Position numbers and translations under genes: made by a program. Below, one piece after another: positions 1-7,176 of a stretch of 8,400 nucleotides of DNA (position 1 is its first letter; each line of letters opens with the position of its first letter). The notes beneath the pieces are model-generated. The model did not search any database and had not been told where the DNA came from. It worked only from the letters and a program-made list of their open reading frames with translations. The stretch comes from GCA-016699975 sp964515255 (GTDB lineage: Bacteria; Patescibacteriota; Minisyncoccia; Moranbacterales; UBA1568): assembly GCA_964515255.1 (NCBI GenBank), contig CAZETL010000041.1, positions 1 to 8,400 of the forward strand, in the 5' to 3' direction.

Positions 1-95
1 AAGAAAAACGTGATCGCGGCGATGAGAAGAAAAAACAAGATCCCGAGAAATTCCGGGCTTCCCATGACGCTTCTCAATCTACTGCGATGTGGCAT
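1..95 (-). CDS. N-terminus of a membrane-anchored protein (partial)
   Basis: Only the first 31 codons are present and the gene runs off the left edge. The peptide begins MPHRSRLRSVMGSPEFLG and continues into a hydrophobic stretch rich in Leu, Ile, Phe and Ala (about residues 17-31), preceded by several arginines, as in a signal anchor or first transmembrane helix with its N-terminus inside. The start at 95 is supported by the clearest Shine-Dalgarno sequence in the window: GGAGGA lies 7 bases before the ATG. The frame is open upstream only to a TAA at 126-128. It lies about 107 bases downstream of the M23 peptidase on the same strand and may be in the same transcript. The family cannot be told from 31 residues; a membrane or envelope protein would fit the neighbour, but that is inference. 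Confidence 0.6.
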   Translation of the reverse strand, partial: MPHRSRLRSVMGSPEFLGILFFLLIAAITFF

Positions 96-154
96 GGCTG
101 CGTCCTCCGCTAAGGTGGTGGATTGTTAATGAACATCTTCCATAGTGCTCCATA

Positions 155-181
155 CTGCCAATGGTTGTCCAGTATTGGCAG
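155..181 (-). repeat. 8-bp inverted repeat (hairpin) after the M23 gene
   Basis: CTGCCAAT (155-162) and ATTGGCAG (174-181) are perfect inverted copies around an 11-base loop, starting 22 bases after the TAA stop of the M23 peptidase. It could act as a processing or weak termination hairpin for that transcript, or as an operator for the gene starting at 95. There is no T-run after the stem on the minus strand, so it is not a classical intrinsic terminator. The rest of 96-202 shows nothing recognisable except the ribosome binding site of the next gene. Confidence 0.35.
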
Positions 182-202
182 AACCTTTCCAAAGATATTC
201 CG

Positions 203-1519
203 TTAAAGATATTTTGCCGGGTTAATATGGGCTCCCGTTGGAATCATGAGACCCTTCACTTTCTTCGACTCCACAATTTCAAAGGAGTCGCTCGAAAATA
301 CGGAGAAATGCACATGCGGTCCAGTTGAATATCCCGTCGAACCCATAAGGCCGATTTTTTCTCCGCGGTCAACCCTCTCCCCTTTTTTTGCGATTTGTTT
401 TGACAAATGTCCGTAAAGCGTCGTGAGGCCGTTTTCATGTTCAATTGCTACCCATTTCCCATAAGCATACTTCCCATTGTCTCCTGTCGCGACAACCTTT
501 CCCTTTTCAGCCGAAAGGATTGGTGTGCCGATAGCGTCTGCGAAGTCAATTCCATTGTGGAATGTGTACCATCTGGTAAACGTTGTTTTCCCGTAGCCCT
601 GGCTCTTTCGATGATCTTTCACTGGATACCCGAGTATGCCCGAGCTGAAACTCGGAATAGAGTTCAGGTCTATCTTTCCTGCTCGTACGGCATCGAGTTG
701 TTCGATTTCATCCTCGATTTCTTTCCGCTGGCGTTCGAGGTTAGAAATGATCGTATCGTATTTGTCTTGCTCTGCAGCGACCGCCGCAGCAAGCGCCTCT
801 TTTTTTCTTTGCGACGATTCAAGATAAGCATTCTGCTGCTCAAGGCGAAGTTTGACGCTTTCGATTTCCACTTTCTTCTTCCCAGCGAGGTCTCTATCCC
901 GTCGCAGTGAGTCGCGAATGCCGATTATTCCCGCAAGCGCATCCTGAATGCCGTTTCCCATAGAAAAGAAGGCGTCTCGGTCCGAGCCGACATCGCTCAC
1001 TGACTGGGGAGAAGACAGAAAGATCAGAGGAGAAAATTCTGCCTGATCGCTCTTCTCGTAATACAGGCGGAGAAGCCTCGAGAGAATCTCTCGCTGAAGG
1101 GAAATTGTCCTTTCTTTTTCTCCGATAGTGGATTCGAGAGTTTCTATCGCTTGCCCAAGATCAGCGAGTTTTCGCTCGTTGCTTGTAATATTTCCTTCAA
1201 GCGCCGTCGATTGCATGTGAAATTTCCGCGCATCCTCCAAAAGTCCGCTCTCCTCCTTCTCTTTTAAATTTACGATCTTCTCTAAAGTTTTTATTCTGTC
1301 CCCGATTACATCATACTCATCCTTCTTTTTCTCTTGTTCCTTTTTGAGAGCCTCTTCCTGTTCTGGAGTGAGAGTGCTTTCTGCAAATGTCAGGCGACAC
1401 GAAGAAAACAGCGTCATACCGAAAAATACCAACAAGAAAGCGCGCATCAAAAATTTCCAGAGAATATTTCGCCTCTTTTTTTCGATTGAGTAAACGGCTC
1501 TTGAAAATCTCCGGTTCAT
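203..1519 (-). CDS. secreted coiled-coil M23 peptidoglycan endopeptidase (EnvC/NlpD-like layout)
   Basis: This 438-residue protein should cleave peptide cross-links of peptidoglycan outside the cytoplasmic membrane. A basic N-terminus (residues 1-25) leads into a hydrophobic segment (about 26-46); a signal peptidase I site after TFA (residue 46) is plausible. The Cys at 41 has Phe at -3, so it is a poor lipobox. Residues 50-160 and 205-280 are rich in Glu, Lys, Gln and Leu and read as long coiled coils. The C-terminal peptidase M23 domain (about 295-435) keeps the metal and catalytic residues: HNGID (H321, D325), H371 in YGHLS, and HVHF (H402, H404). Such domains in EnvC-type activators are often degenerate; this one looks catalytic. 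The start used is the first ATG; an internal ATG at residue 25 (MRAFLLVFFG) would give a more ordinary signal peptide, and neither has a good ribosome binding site. It lies 68 bases after gltX on the same strand and stops with TAA. Confidence 0.9.
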   Translation of the reverse strand: MNRRFSRAVYSIEKKRRNILWKFLMRAFLLVFFGMTLFSSCRLTFAESTLTPEQEEALKKEQEKKKDEYDVIGDRIKTLEKIVNLKEKEESGLLEDARKFHMQSTALEGNITSNERKLADLGQAIETLESTIGEKERTISLQREILSRLLRLYYEKSDQAEFSPLIFLSSPQSVSDVGSDRDAFFSMGNGIQDALAGIIGIRDSLRRDRDLAGKKKVEIESVKLRLEQQNAYLESSQRKKEALAAAVAAEQDKYDTIISNLERQRKEIEDEIEQLDAVRAGKIDLNSIPSFSSGILGYPVKDHRKSQGYGKTTFTRWYTFHNGIDFADAIGTPILSAEKGKVVATGDNGKYAYGKWVAIEHENGLTTLYGHLSKQIAKKGERVDRGEKIGLMGSTGYSTGPHVHFSVFSSDSFEIVESKKVKGLMIPTGAHINPAKYL

Positions 1520-1587
1520 TTTTCTTTTTATGCGTTTTTTTGAATTTGAAGAGGAGCTTCTGCATTTCGGTCATCCCGGGTCCGCAC

Positions 1588-3090
1588 CTAAAGGCTCCGA
1601 ATTGACGCGTCAATCCGAGAAAGACAGGATTCCTTGCCAATAACCCAGGCGATTTCTTGCGGCGGAGGAGATTGGCGCTCGCCTGAAAGGGCGACTCGGA
1701 GCGGCCAGAGAAAATCCCCGCGTTTCTCCCCTGCCGCGCGAAGCAGCGCTTCGCCAATCCCATCTCTCGTCCATTGTTCGTTAGGAATATTCTGCAACAC
1801 TTCTCGTGCAGCAATAAGAACTCGCTTCGTATCTTCTGCAGAATTTCCTTTCCAGGGAAGAATCTCCCGATTTGGAAGAGGTTCAAGAAAGAGAAATTTC
1901 GACGATTCGCCGATATCGGCGAATTTCCGGAGACGATCGCGCTCAACAAGAAAGGCGTTCGCAAGGAAATCGCGCGAGGTTCTTTCGATTGGAATATCGC
2001 CGTACCATGTTTTCCTCTTGAAATGCGCGAGCGAGACCTCCAAAAATTTATCTTCGGAAAGTCTCTTTATATACTCCGAGTTGATCCAATCGAGTTTCTT
2101 CACATCGAAAATGGCCCCGCCCTTGTGGACGTGGTCGATGTCGAATGCTTCGACGAGTTCGCGAAGCGAGAAGATTTCACGAGTCTCTCCTCCTCCCGGA
2201 TTCCAACCAAGCAGCGCGACAAAATTCACAAGCGCTTCTTGCAGGTAGCCTTTCGCAAGATATTCCTCAACCGCAACATCCCCCTGTCGTTTGGAGAGTT
2301 TCGACCGATCCGGATTCAGAAGAAGCGGAATATGCGCAAATATTGGAGCATCCCACCCAAATGCCGCATAGAGAAGCAAGTGCTTCGGCGTCGAAGGAAG
2401 CCATTCTTCTCAGCGAATCACGTGAGTGATTCCCATGAGATGGTCATCGACGACATTTGCAAGATGATAAGTCGGGAAGCCATCTGACTTCATGAGCACC
2501 TGATCGTCAAGAGTCTTTTTCGAAAACGAGACTTTCCCGCGAACGGCATCATTGAAAATAATCTCGCCTGAACCCTCTACGCGAAGTCGGACAACGTGCG
2601 GCATATCCTGCCGGAGGCGTTCGCCAATTTCTTCATTCGACAAATCTCGGCAATGCCCATCATATCGAGTTGGTTCCTTTCGGTCGGCCTGATCTTTTCG
2701 CAACGCTTCAAGTCGATCGGAAGTGCAGAAACATCGATATGCCGTCCTATTATTGATAAGGCTCTCCGCATGCTCGCGGTAGATATGGAGCCGCTCCGAC
2801 TGCACATACGGGCCAAACGATCCGCTACTTGCAAGAAATTTAGTTTCATCTTCTGAGAACTTCACCCCCTCATCCCAGTCGAAAAATATCTTCAGAGTCC
2901 GAATGAGTTTTTCTACAGCATCATCCACGAGGCGGCTTTGATCCGTATCTTCGATGCGCAAGATGAAATCTCCGCCATTCTTTCTTGCAAAGAGATAATT
3001 GTAGAGCGCCGTCCGAAGTCCGCCGACATGCAAATACCCCGTCGGAGACGGAGCAAATCGCACTCGAATTTTTTGCTGGATTTCTGACAT
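1588..3090 (-). CDS. gltX: glutamyl-tRNA synthetase, read through one in-frame UGA (Gly)
   Basis: A class I aminoacyl-tRNA synthetase that charges tRNA with glutamate in the cytoplasm. With the TGA at 2410-2412 read as an amino acid, the protein has 500 residues, normal for the family. Visible motifs are RFAPSPTGYLHVGG (HIGH signature, about residues 11-24), RIEDTD (45-50), a CFC and GHC cysteine region typical of GluRS, and KLSKR (264-268, the KMSKS loop). The C-terminal anticodon-binding part follows to the TAG stop. The UGA is codon 227, in ITHVIR-[UGA]-EEWLPSTP, where the family has an almost invariant glycine. Both flanks are in one frame, so there is no frameshift. The start at 3090 (MSEIQQKIRVRF) fits homologues; the frame is open further upstream but overlaps the glycosyltransferase gene there. 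Only 14 bases separate it from that gene's TAG, suggesting co-transcription. Under the standard code it would be a pseudogene with a nonsense codon. Confidence 0.9.
2410..2412 (-). other. in-frame UGA at a conserved glycine position (candidate recoded codon)
   Basis: On the minus strand the codons read ATT CGC TGA GAA GAA TGG, that is I-R-[UGA]-E-E-W. In glutamyl-tRNA synthetases this position is Gly (VIRGEEW). TGA differs from GGA by one base. Reading UGA as Gly is the known code of Gracilibacteria and Absconditabacteria (SR1). Reading it as Trp (table 4) would put Trp at a glycine position and is less likely. No nearby structure suggests selenocysteine insertion, and selenocysteine is not known at this site. 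Confidence 0.65.
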
Positions 3091-3104
3091 AATCTCAACA
3101 GAAT

Positions 3105-3857
3105 CTATTTCCCACAAAATTTGTCCACGAGAACAGATGCTGGAAATATAACTACTGCCCGAAATACCCTCCGCCATCGATTCGGCTGAAAAGCAAGCCT
3201 CCAGAGCCACTCAAAACCAACTGCCCGAACGAGACGTGGCGCACGAGGGATCTTCCCGGTTAGAAAGTCAAAAGCGCCACCGACTCCCATGCATAGTTTG
3301 ATGGATTTCGCGTTTTCCCGCAAGGATTCTGCAAAATACTCCTGCTCAGGAGCTCCGAAGTTGCAAAGGACTATTTGAGCTCCGGAGAACCCGGGAGCAG
3401 TATCGTGGGTTTGCCAATGAATCGAATCCGCATACTCCTCTCCGAACACGCGCAGAGTCGGATACTGTTTCAAAAGAGCATTTCTTATCTCACTAAGCGA
3501 TGAGAGCCCATCCTTCTTTGCTGCGAGAAAGATTGAAAGATTGGACTCCTCTGCTTCTTCGAAGATCTCCAGCAAAAGATCTGCGCCCGAAAATCGCTCG
3601 AGTCGCTTCCCAAAGAACATTCCCGCAATCACAACTCCGACGCCATCCGCAACGCAGAGATCAGCTCTCTGGAGATTTTGTCCGAATTCGGCATCATCTC
3701 CCGCCCGGAGCAGAAATTCCGGACCTACCGTGGCGATACGACAGAATGTTTCTTGCTTTGGAAGTTCGCTGATACGCTTCACTACCTCCCTTCTCCCGGA
3801 AAATCTGAAGGGAATGCCTCGATACAAGAATGTATTTCTATTAGTAATTTTCCGCAT
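3105..3857 (-). CDS. WecG/TagA/CpsF-family glycosyltransferase
   Basis: A 250-residue member of the GT26 family, which transfers a sugar (N-acetylmannosamine or its uronic acid in characterised members) from a UDP donor onto a lipid-linked acceptor for wall polymers or surface glycans, at the inner face of the membrane. The family pattern is clear: IATVGPEFLL (Thr43), ADLCVADGVGVV with Asp71 at the expected catalytic-base position, FSGADLL (89-95), LCNFGAPEQEYF (164-175), and GVGGAFDFLTGKIPRAPR (191-208) followed by the basic, Trp- and Arg-rich tail FEWLWRL typical of membrane-associated TagA-like enzymes. The start at 3857 fits homologues, which begin just before a segment like LYRGIPF; no strong ribosome binding site is seen. 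It stops with TAG 14 bases before gltX. The exact sugar and acceptor cannot be inferred, and no partner biosynthesis genes are in the window. Confidence 0.88.
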   Translation of the reverse strand: MRKITNRNTFLYRGIPFRFSGRREVVKRISELPKQETFCRIATVGPEFLLRAGDDAEFGQNLQRADLCVADGVGVVIAGMFFGKRLERFSGADLLLEIFEEAEESNLSIFLAAKKDGLSSLSEIRNALLKQYPTLRVFGEEYADSIHWQTHDTAPGFSGAQIVLCNFGAPEQEYFAESLRENAKSIKLCMGVGGAFDFLTGKIPRAPRLVRAVGFEWLWRLAFQPNRWRRVFRAVVIFPASVLVDKFCGK

Positions 3858-3921
3858 CTCGGCGATCGTTTTGGTTCTTCTGCGGAGTGTTCTCGCAAAA
3901 AGACTTCAGCAATTACTCTAT

Positions 3922-3949
3922 CGGCAAAGAAAATAAGGGAGGTGCTCCC
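3922..3949 (-). terminator. candidate intrinsic terminator downstream of thpR
   Basis: On the minus strand, GGGAG-CAC-CTCCC forms a 5-bp, GC-rich stem with a 3-base loop (3937-3949), followed directly by TTATTTTCTTT. It starts 33 bases after the TAA of thpR, the right place for a terminator. It would separate thpR from the glycosyltransferase-gltX transcript, which would then need its own promoter in 3858-3930; I could not identify a convincing one there. Confidence 0.5.
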
Positions 3950-3982
3950 GTGTATTTTGTCGAAATCAACTTCAGTAACACC

Positions 3983-4552
3983 TTACCCTCCTTGGAATGG
4001 GAACTCTTCGAATATTTCATACTTGAGACCATCTTCGGCGGAAAAGACGCTTTCAAAAAGAATCAACTCTGAAATCGAAATAGCGATGTTTCTTCGGAGA
4101 TTCCCAAGTTTCAGCTTTTCAGAGGAATCGTTCTGGAAACCTTTCTTTGCCCGCGCTAAAGTAATATGCGGCCGGAATCGCTTTGCCGGCACAGAGGACA
4201 GTCCGAGAGAGTTCCGCAATCGATTGTAGAGTGAGAGCGCTTCAATATTCTCAGGACCCGTGCAAGCAAGAATTTTCCCAGGCCCAGGCTCCGAGCCGCT
4301 CTCTGAAAGGAATTCAATTCGATCAAAAAAGAGGTCGAACGACTCCGTTTCTTCCGCCAGTTCCGAAAGGATTTCTGATATCTTCGATATGCCGCCTTCA
4401 GACTGAAAACCGAGAAACAATACGGTTACATGGAAATTTTCCGGCTTCGTCAAACGAAACGGAAGGTCTGAAATGGACACAACGTATTCCCGTAAGTGCT
4501 TCTCCGCCATCCGGGGAATGCGAAATCCGATAAAAAGTTTCCGAGATTTCAT
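3983..4552 (-). CDS. thpR: RNA 2',3'-cyclic phosphodiesterase (2H phosphoesterase, LigT family)
   Basis: A 189-residue cytoplasmic enzyme of the 2H family, close to the usual length of about 175-190. Characterised relatives hydrolyse 2',3'-cyclic phosphate RNA ends and can join tRNA half-molecules with a 2'-5' bond in vitro. Both defining H-x-T motifs are present: HVT at 41-43 in ENFHVTVLFLG and HIT at 129-131 in RPHITLARAK. The family pattern around them is also clear (LTKPEN before the first, FRPH before the second), as is the late block LILFESVFSAEDGLKYEI. The start MKSRKLFIGF matches the typical MRLFIAI-like opening. It diverges from the primosomal gene across 73 bases; the ATG lies 6 bases after TGTTAGGAT. 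It ends with TAA, followed by the hairpin candidate at 3937-3949. Confidence 0.9.
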   Translation of the reverse strand: MKSRKLFIGFRIPRMAEKHLREYVVSISDLPFRLTKPENFHVTVLFLGFQSEGGISKISEILSELAEETESFDLFFDRIEFLSESGSEPGPGKILACTGPENIEALSLYNRLRNSLGLSSVPAKRFRPHITLARAKKGFQNDSSEKLKLGNLRRNIAISISELILFESVFSAEDGLKYEIFEEFPFQGG

Positions 4553-4558
4553 GACGGA

Positions 4559-4587
4559 ATCCTAACAAGAAGCCGCCATCAAAGCAA
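4559..4587 (-). promoter_or_regulatory. candidate promoter for thpR, possibly leaderless
   Basis: Read on the minus strand: TTGCTT (4587-4582), a 17-base spacer, then TAGGAT (4564-4559) preceded by TG and one base, an extended -10 arrangement. The thpR ATG begins 6 bases later, so transcription could start at or next to the initiation codon. AGGA within the same element, at about 7-8 bases from the ATG, could instead serve as a short Shine-Dalgarno sequence; the two readings cannot be separated by eye. Confidence 0.5.
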
Positions 4588-4589
4588 CA

Positions 4590-4619
4590 TTCGCAGCAAA
4601 AAACACGGCGTGTTAGGAT
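4590..4619 (+). promoter_or_regulatory. candidate promoter for the priA-def-fmt block, possibly leaderless
   Basis: TTCGCA (4590-4595), an 18-base spacer, then TAGGAT (4614-4619) preceded by TG and one base (extended -10). The ATG of the primosomal gene starts 6 bases later, the same distance as on the other strand. The 9 bases TGTTAGGAT are an exact inverted copy of those upstream of thpR. AGGA could again be read as a short ribosome binding site. Confidence 0.5.
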
Positions 4620-4625
4620 ATTTGG

Positions 4626-6691
4626 ATGAAAAATACTAGAACCAAACTCATTTCCATTGTGCCGCTCGTCCCCATTCCGATTGGTAAATCCCCCTTCTTT
4701 TCCTATGCCACCGAAAACAAGGAAGTGGTTCCGTCATCCGGATCGATTGTTTCCATTCCTTTCGGGCGTCGAACTGTTCGCGGAGTTGTTTGGAGAGAGC
4801 CGCCCACATCGAATCCGATCGAGAGAGAATTTCGCTACAAGCCAGTTATCCGAACAATCTCGGAAGACTTCCTCTCGAAGCCAACCTTTGCATTTGCCCG
4901 GTCACTTTCACTGGCAACGAACACTCCTCTCGGCTCAATGCTCGAAAGATTCGTCCCGACGAAGTTTGCGGCGCCCTTCTCCGGCCATTCGTTACTGGAA
5001 AAGCCTCGCCAACTTCCTCCGCAAACCCATAACTTCGCCCCAGAGGAAGCGAGAGCAGCCGCCAAAATCCAATCCCGACGAAAAAAATCGACGTTATTCC
5101 TCAGCTCATCCAGTTCAGAGAAAATATTCGTACTTTTTGATTGCGTGAGAAAATCAGTTGCGAACGGCGGCACCGCTCTCGTCCTTGTTCCCGACGCATC
5201 CATTCTCTCTCAGGAAAAAAATCGCTACTCCAATGAGTTTGGTTCCGAGAATATCTCCACCTTCCACTCCGGATTGAAGGATTCCGAAAAATCCATCGTC
5301 CGAGAACAAGCAAGAACTGGAANNNNNNNNNNACCATCCCGATTATTATTGGAACTCCTGCGGCCGCACTCCTTCCATTTCTACGCCTCGATCTCATAAT
5401 CGAAGACGATGCCGACGCTCTCCCATATGAAACAACCCGAATCTCACTCGGAGCATCAGTGCGGCAGACATTGCATCTCCTTTCCTTAGCGCACAAATCA
5501 ACACTCATTCGAGCATCTTCAAGTCCTTCTATGTCCTCGATGGAAGATGCGCGCAAATCGAAGTCCCTCGTGGAACTCAAAAAGGAACAAGAAACTCCAA
5601 TACCGCTCTCGATCATCAATTTGCGTATTGAGCGATGGAAGAAGAAACTCTCTCCCATTTCCGAGCCGCTCCGGTTCGCCATCTCGGACGCGCTTTCCAA
5701 GAAGCAGCAGATACTGCTCGTCGTATGCCGAAGTGGAATGAGCGCTTTTTCCATCTGTTCCGATTGCCGACATATCCTCCGATGTCGCACTTGCGGACGA
5801 TCGCTCGATTACCAGAAATCCGGAGAGTATCAATGTCCTTCATGTCGGAGTTCCGCCGGAACAACGCCGCGCTGCGCCTCATGCGGATCAATTGTTTTTA
5901 AACAAATAGGCTTCGGATCGGAGCGAGTTGAGCGCGATCTCAAACGGAATTTCCCGGGCGCAAAGACAGTTCGATACGATTCAAAATCAGCCAAAGGAAA
6001 ACTCACTCTCGAAGAGCTGGAATCTTTCCGAAAAGGAAATCGGGACATTCTCATAACGACTGAGAAGGGTGTTTTTGGCTGGGACTTGCCGAAACTTTCA
6101 CTCGTTGCTATCATGGACGCGGACTCCGCCCTCGGCGCTCCCCGATGGGATGCGGATGAGCGGGCTTTTCGCCTCTTTTTGTCCGCAGTCGGTCGAGCAA
6201 GAAGACAAAAAGATAATTCTCAGCTCGCCGTCATTCAAACATTTCATCCAGAGAACTCTGTTTTTGAATACCTCTCCAAAGGGGAACTCCGGAACTTTTT
6301 CTCTTCGATCGAAGAGGAGCGGCGAAGCCTCCTCTTCCCGCCCTTTGGGAAAATAGTCCGTATCTCAATCGATCCAAAGAAGAAAATCGAGGCCGAATCA
6401 GCTTTCGAGAAACTCAAAGAATTCCTCGATTTAGAAAGAAAGAAATCCCCGAAATCAATACGTTTTTCCATATCATCTCGGGATCGGATCAGGAAACCAT
6501 CTCTCAAGGGATCCACGCGAGGGAAAATACCCGAACGAGAAGCAATCGTAAGATATTCCGCAGAATCGGCGAAGGAATTTGATTTTGAGAAAAGTTTCGA
6601 GCGCTTTCTCCAAGGTTTCCCGGGTCGTTTCAATATCGAAAGACAAGCTGATTGAGACTCAATATTCCAATATCTCCGACACCTCTTCTAG
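4626..6691 (+). CDS. priA: PriA-like primosomal protein N' with degenerate ATPase motifs, crossed by an assembly gap
   Basis: PriA binds stalled forks and reloads the replicative helicase. The N-terminal part (4626-5322) shows the 3'-DNA-binding fold (VPIPIGKSPFFSYA, IVSIPFGRRTVRGVVW), a winged-helix-like PLGSMLERFVP, then the helicase region with LVLVPDASILSQ and FHSGL. After the N-run the frame resumes at 5333 (IIIGTPAALLP). Four CxxC pairs (eight cysteines, 5756-5884) keep the family's zinc-binding insert, followed by GSERVERDLKRNFPGAK. The ATPase motifs are eroded: the P-loop GxTGSGKT is replaced by SSSSSEKI (residues 160-167), the DEEH box by EDDAD (5399-5413), and QVAGRAGR by SAVGRARR. 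The two halves are in different frames only because the gap is 10 bases; a real gap of 8 or 11 restores one gene of about 690 residues. The stop is uncertain: TGA at 6653-6655 under the standard code, or TAG at 6689-6691 if UGA is glycine. Homologues usually end near the first. Confidence 0.82.
5323..5332. other. assembly gap (10 N) inside priA
   Basis: Ten unknown bases interrupt the helicase region between HSGLKDSEK...ARTG and TIPIIIGT. Codon phase on the two sides differs, so the true length must be 2 mod 3 (8, 11, 14 and so on). Family alignment expects only a few residues here, so the true gap is probably short, close to the placeholder. Confidence 0.95.
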
Positions 6692-6699
6692 AGTTTTAT

Positions 6700-7176
6700 A
6701 TGAACGGCCTTCCCATTGTTACCGGAAAAGAGAATCCTTTTCTCCACGAGAAGACAAGACGCGTGGCGGTTCCTCTCACGCAAGAGGTGCAAGATCTCAT
6801 TCCAGTCATGTTCCAATCGCTTCATGCCGCACATGGCATTGGTCTTGCCGCACCGCAAATTGGTTCGCCTCTCCGGCTTGCAGTTATCGATATAGAGGGA
6901 AAGAAAACCGTTCTCATCAATCCAAAAATTACTTCATTTTCAAGAGAAAAGATCCTATTTGAAGAAGGTTGTTTGAGCATTCCTGGCGAATATTTCCTTA
7001 TCGAGCGATCAGAGCGAATCACCGTTCGCTATGAAGACGAACATGGGCAAGAAATGAAACAGCGAGCGTCCGGTCTTTTCGCCATTGTCATCCAACATGA
7101 AGTAGACCATTTGGATGGCGTTCTCATTTTTGACAGATTTAAAGCCCAAAAGAAGAATAAGCGCTACGCCCTTTAA
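6700..7176 (+). CDS. def: peptide deformylase
   Basis: A metal enzyme that removes the N-formyl group from nascent proteins at the ribosome. All three family motifs are intact: GIGLAAPQ (46-53), EEGCLS (88-93, metal ligand Cys91) and QHEVDH (132-137, metal ligands His133 and His137, catalytic Glu134). The product from this ATG has 158 residues, slightly short but ordinary, and begins MNGLPIVTGKENPFL, matching the family's LPIVTYPDPVLR-like opening. A TTG at 6652 in the same frame would add 16 residues without similarity and is not preferred. No Shine-Dalgarno is seen; TAGAGT ends 5 bases before the ATG. It follows the primosomal gene and precedes fmt, a common bacterial order. It ends with TAA. 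Confidence 0.93.
   Translation: MNGLPIVTGKENPFLHEKTRRVAVPLTQEVQDLIPVMFQSLHAAHGIGLAAPQIGSPLRLAVIDIEGKKTVLINPKITSFSREKILFEEGCLSIPGEYFLIERSERITVRYEDEHGQEMKQRASGLFAIVIQHEVDHLDGVLIFDRFKAQKKNKRYAL

Noticed and set aside
1317..1964. Minus-strand ORF overlapping the end of gltX and the start of the M23 gene in another frame
   Set aside because: It conflicts with two genes supported by family motifs, and its composition looks like a frame shadow.
2410..2412. UGA as selenocysteine or tryptophan
   Set aside because: The family has glycine at this position, not Cys or Trp; no insertion element is seen, and UGG is used for Trp throughout the genes.
1774..2487. Long plus-strand ORF (237 codons) opposite gltX, with a second one at 1634-2248
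   Set aside because: Both lie antisense to strongly supported gltX sequence; their peptides are Arg/Ser/Phe-rich without domain patterns.
3950..4072. Short plus-strand ORF beginning with GTG at 3950, preceded by GGGAGGTG, which looks like an excellent ribosome binding site
   Set aside because: The purine run is the complement of the terminator stem at 3937-3949, and the reading frame lies antisense to the end of thpR. Its peptide shows no recognisable pattern and it ends at a TGA.
6652..6699. TTG at 6652 as the start of def, overlapping the priA TGA
   Set aside because: The extra 16 residues show no similarity to the deformylase N-terminus, while the ATG at 6700 gives the expected opening (LPIVT).
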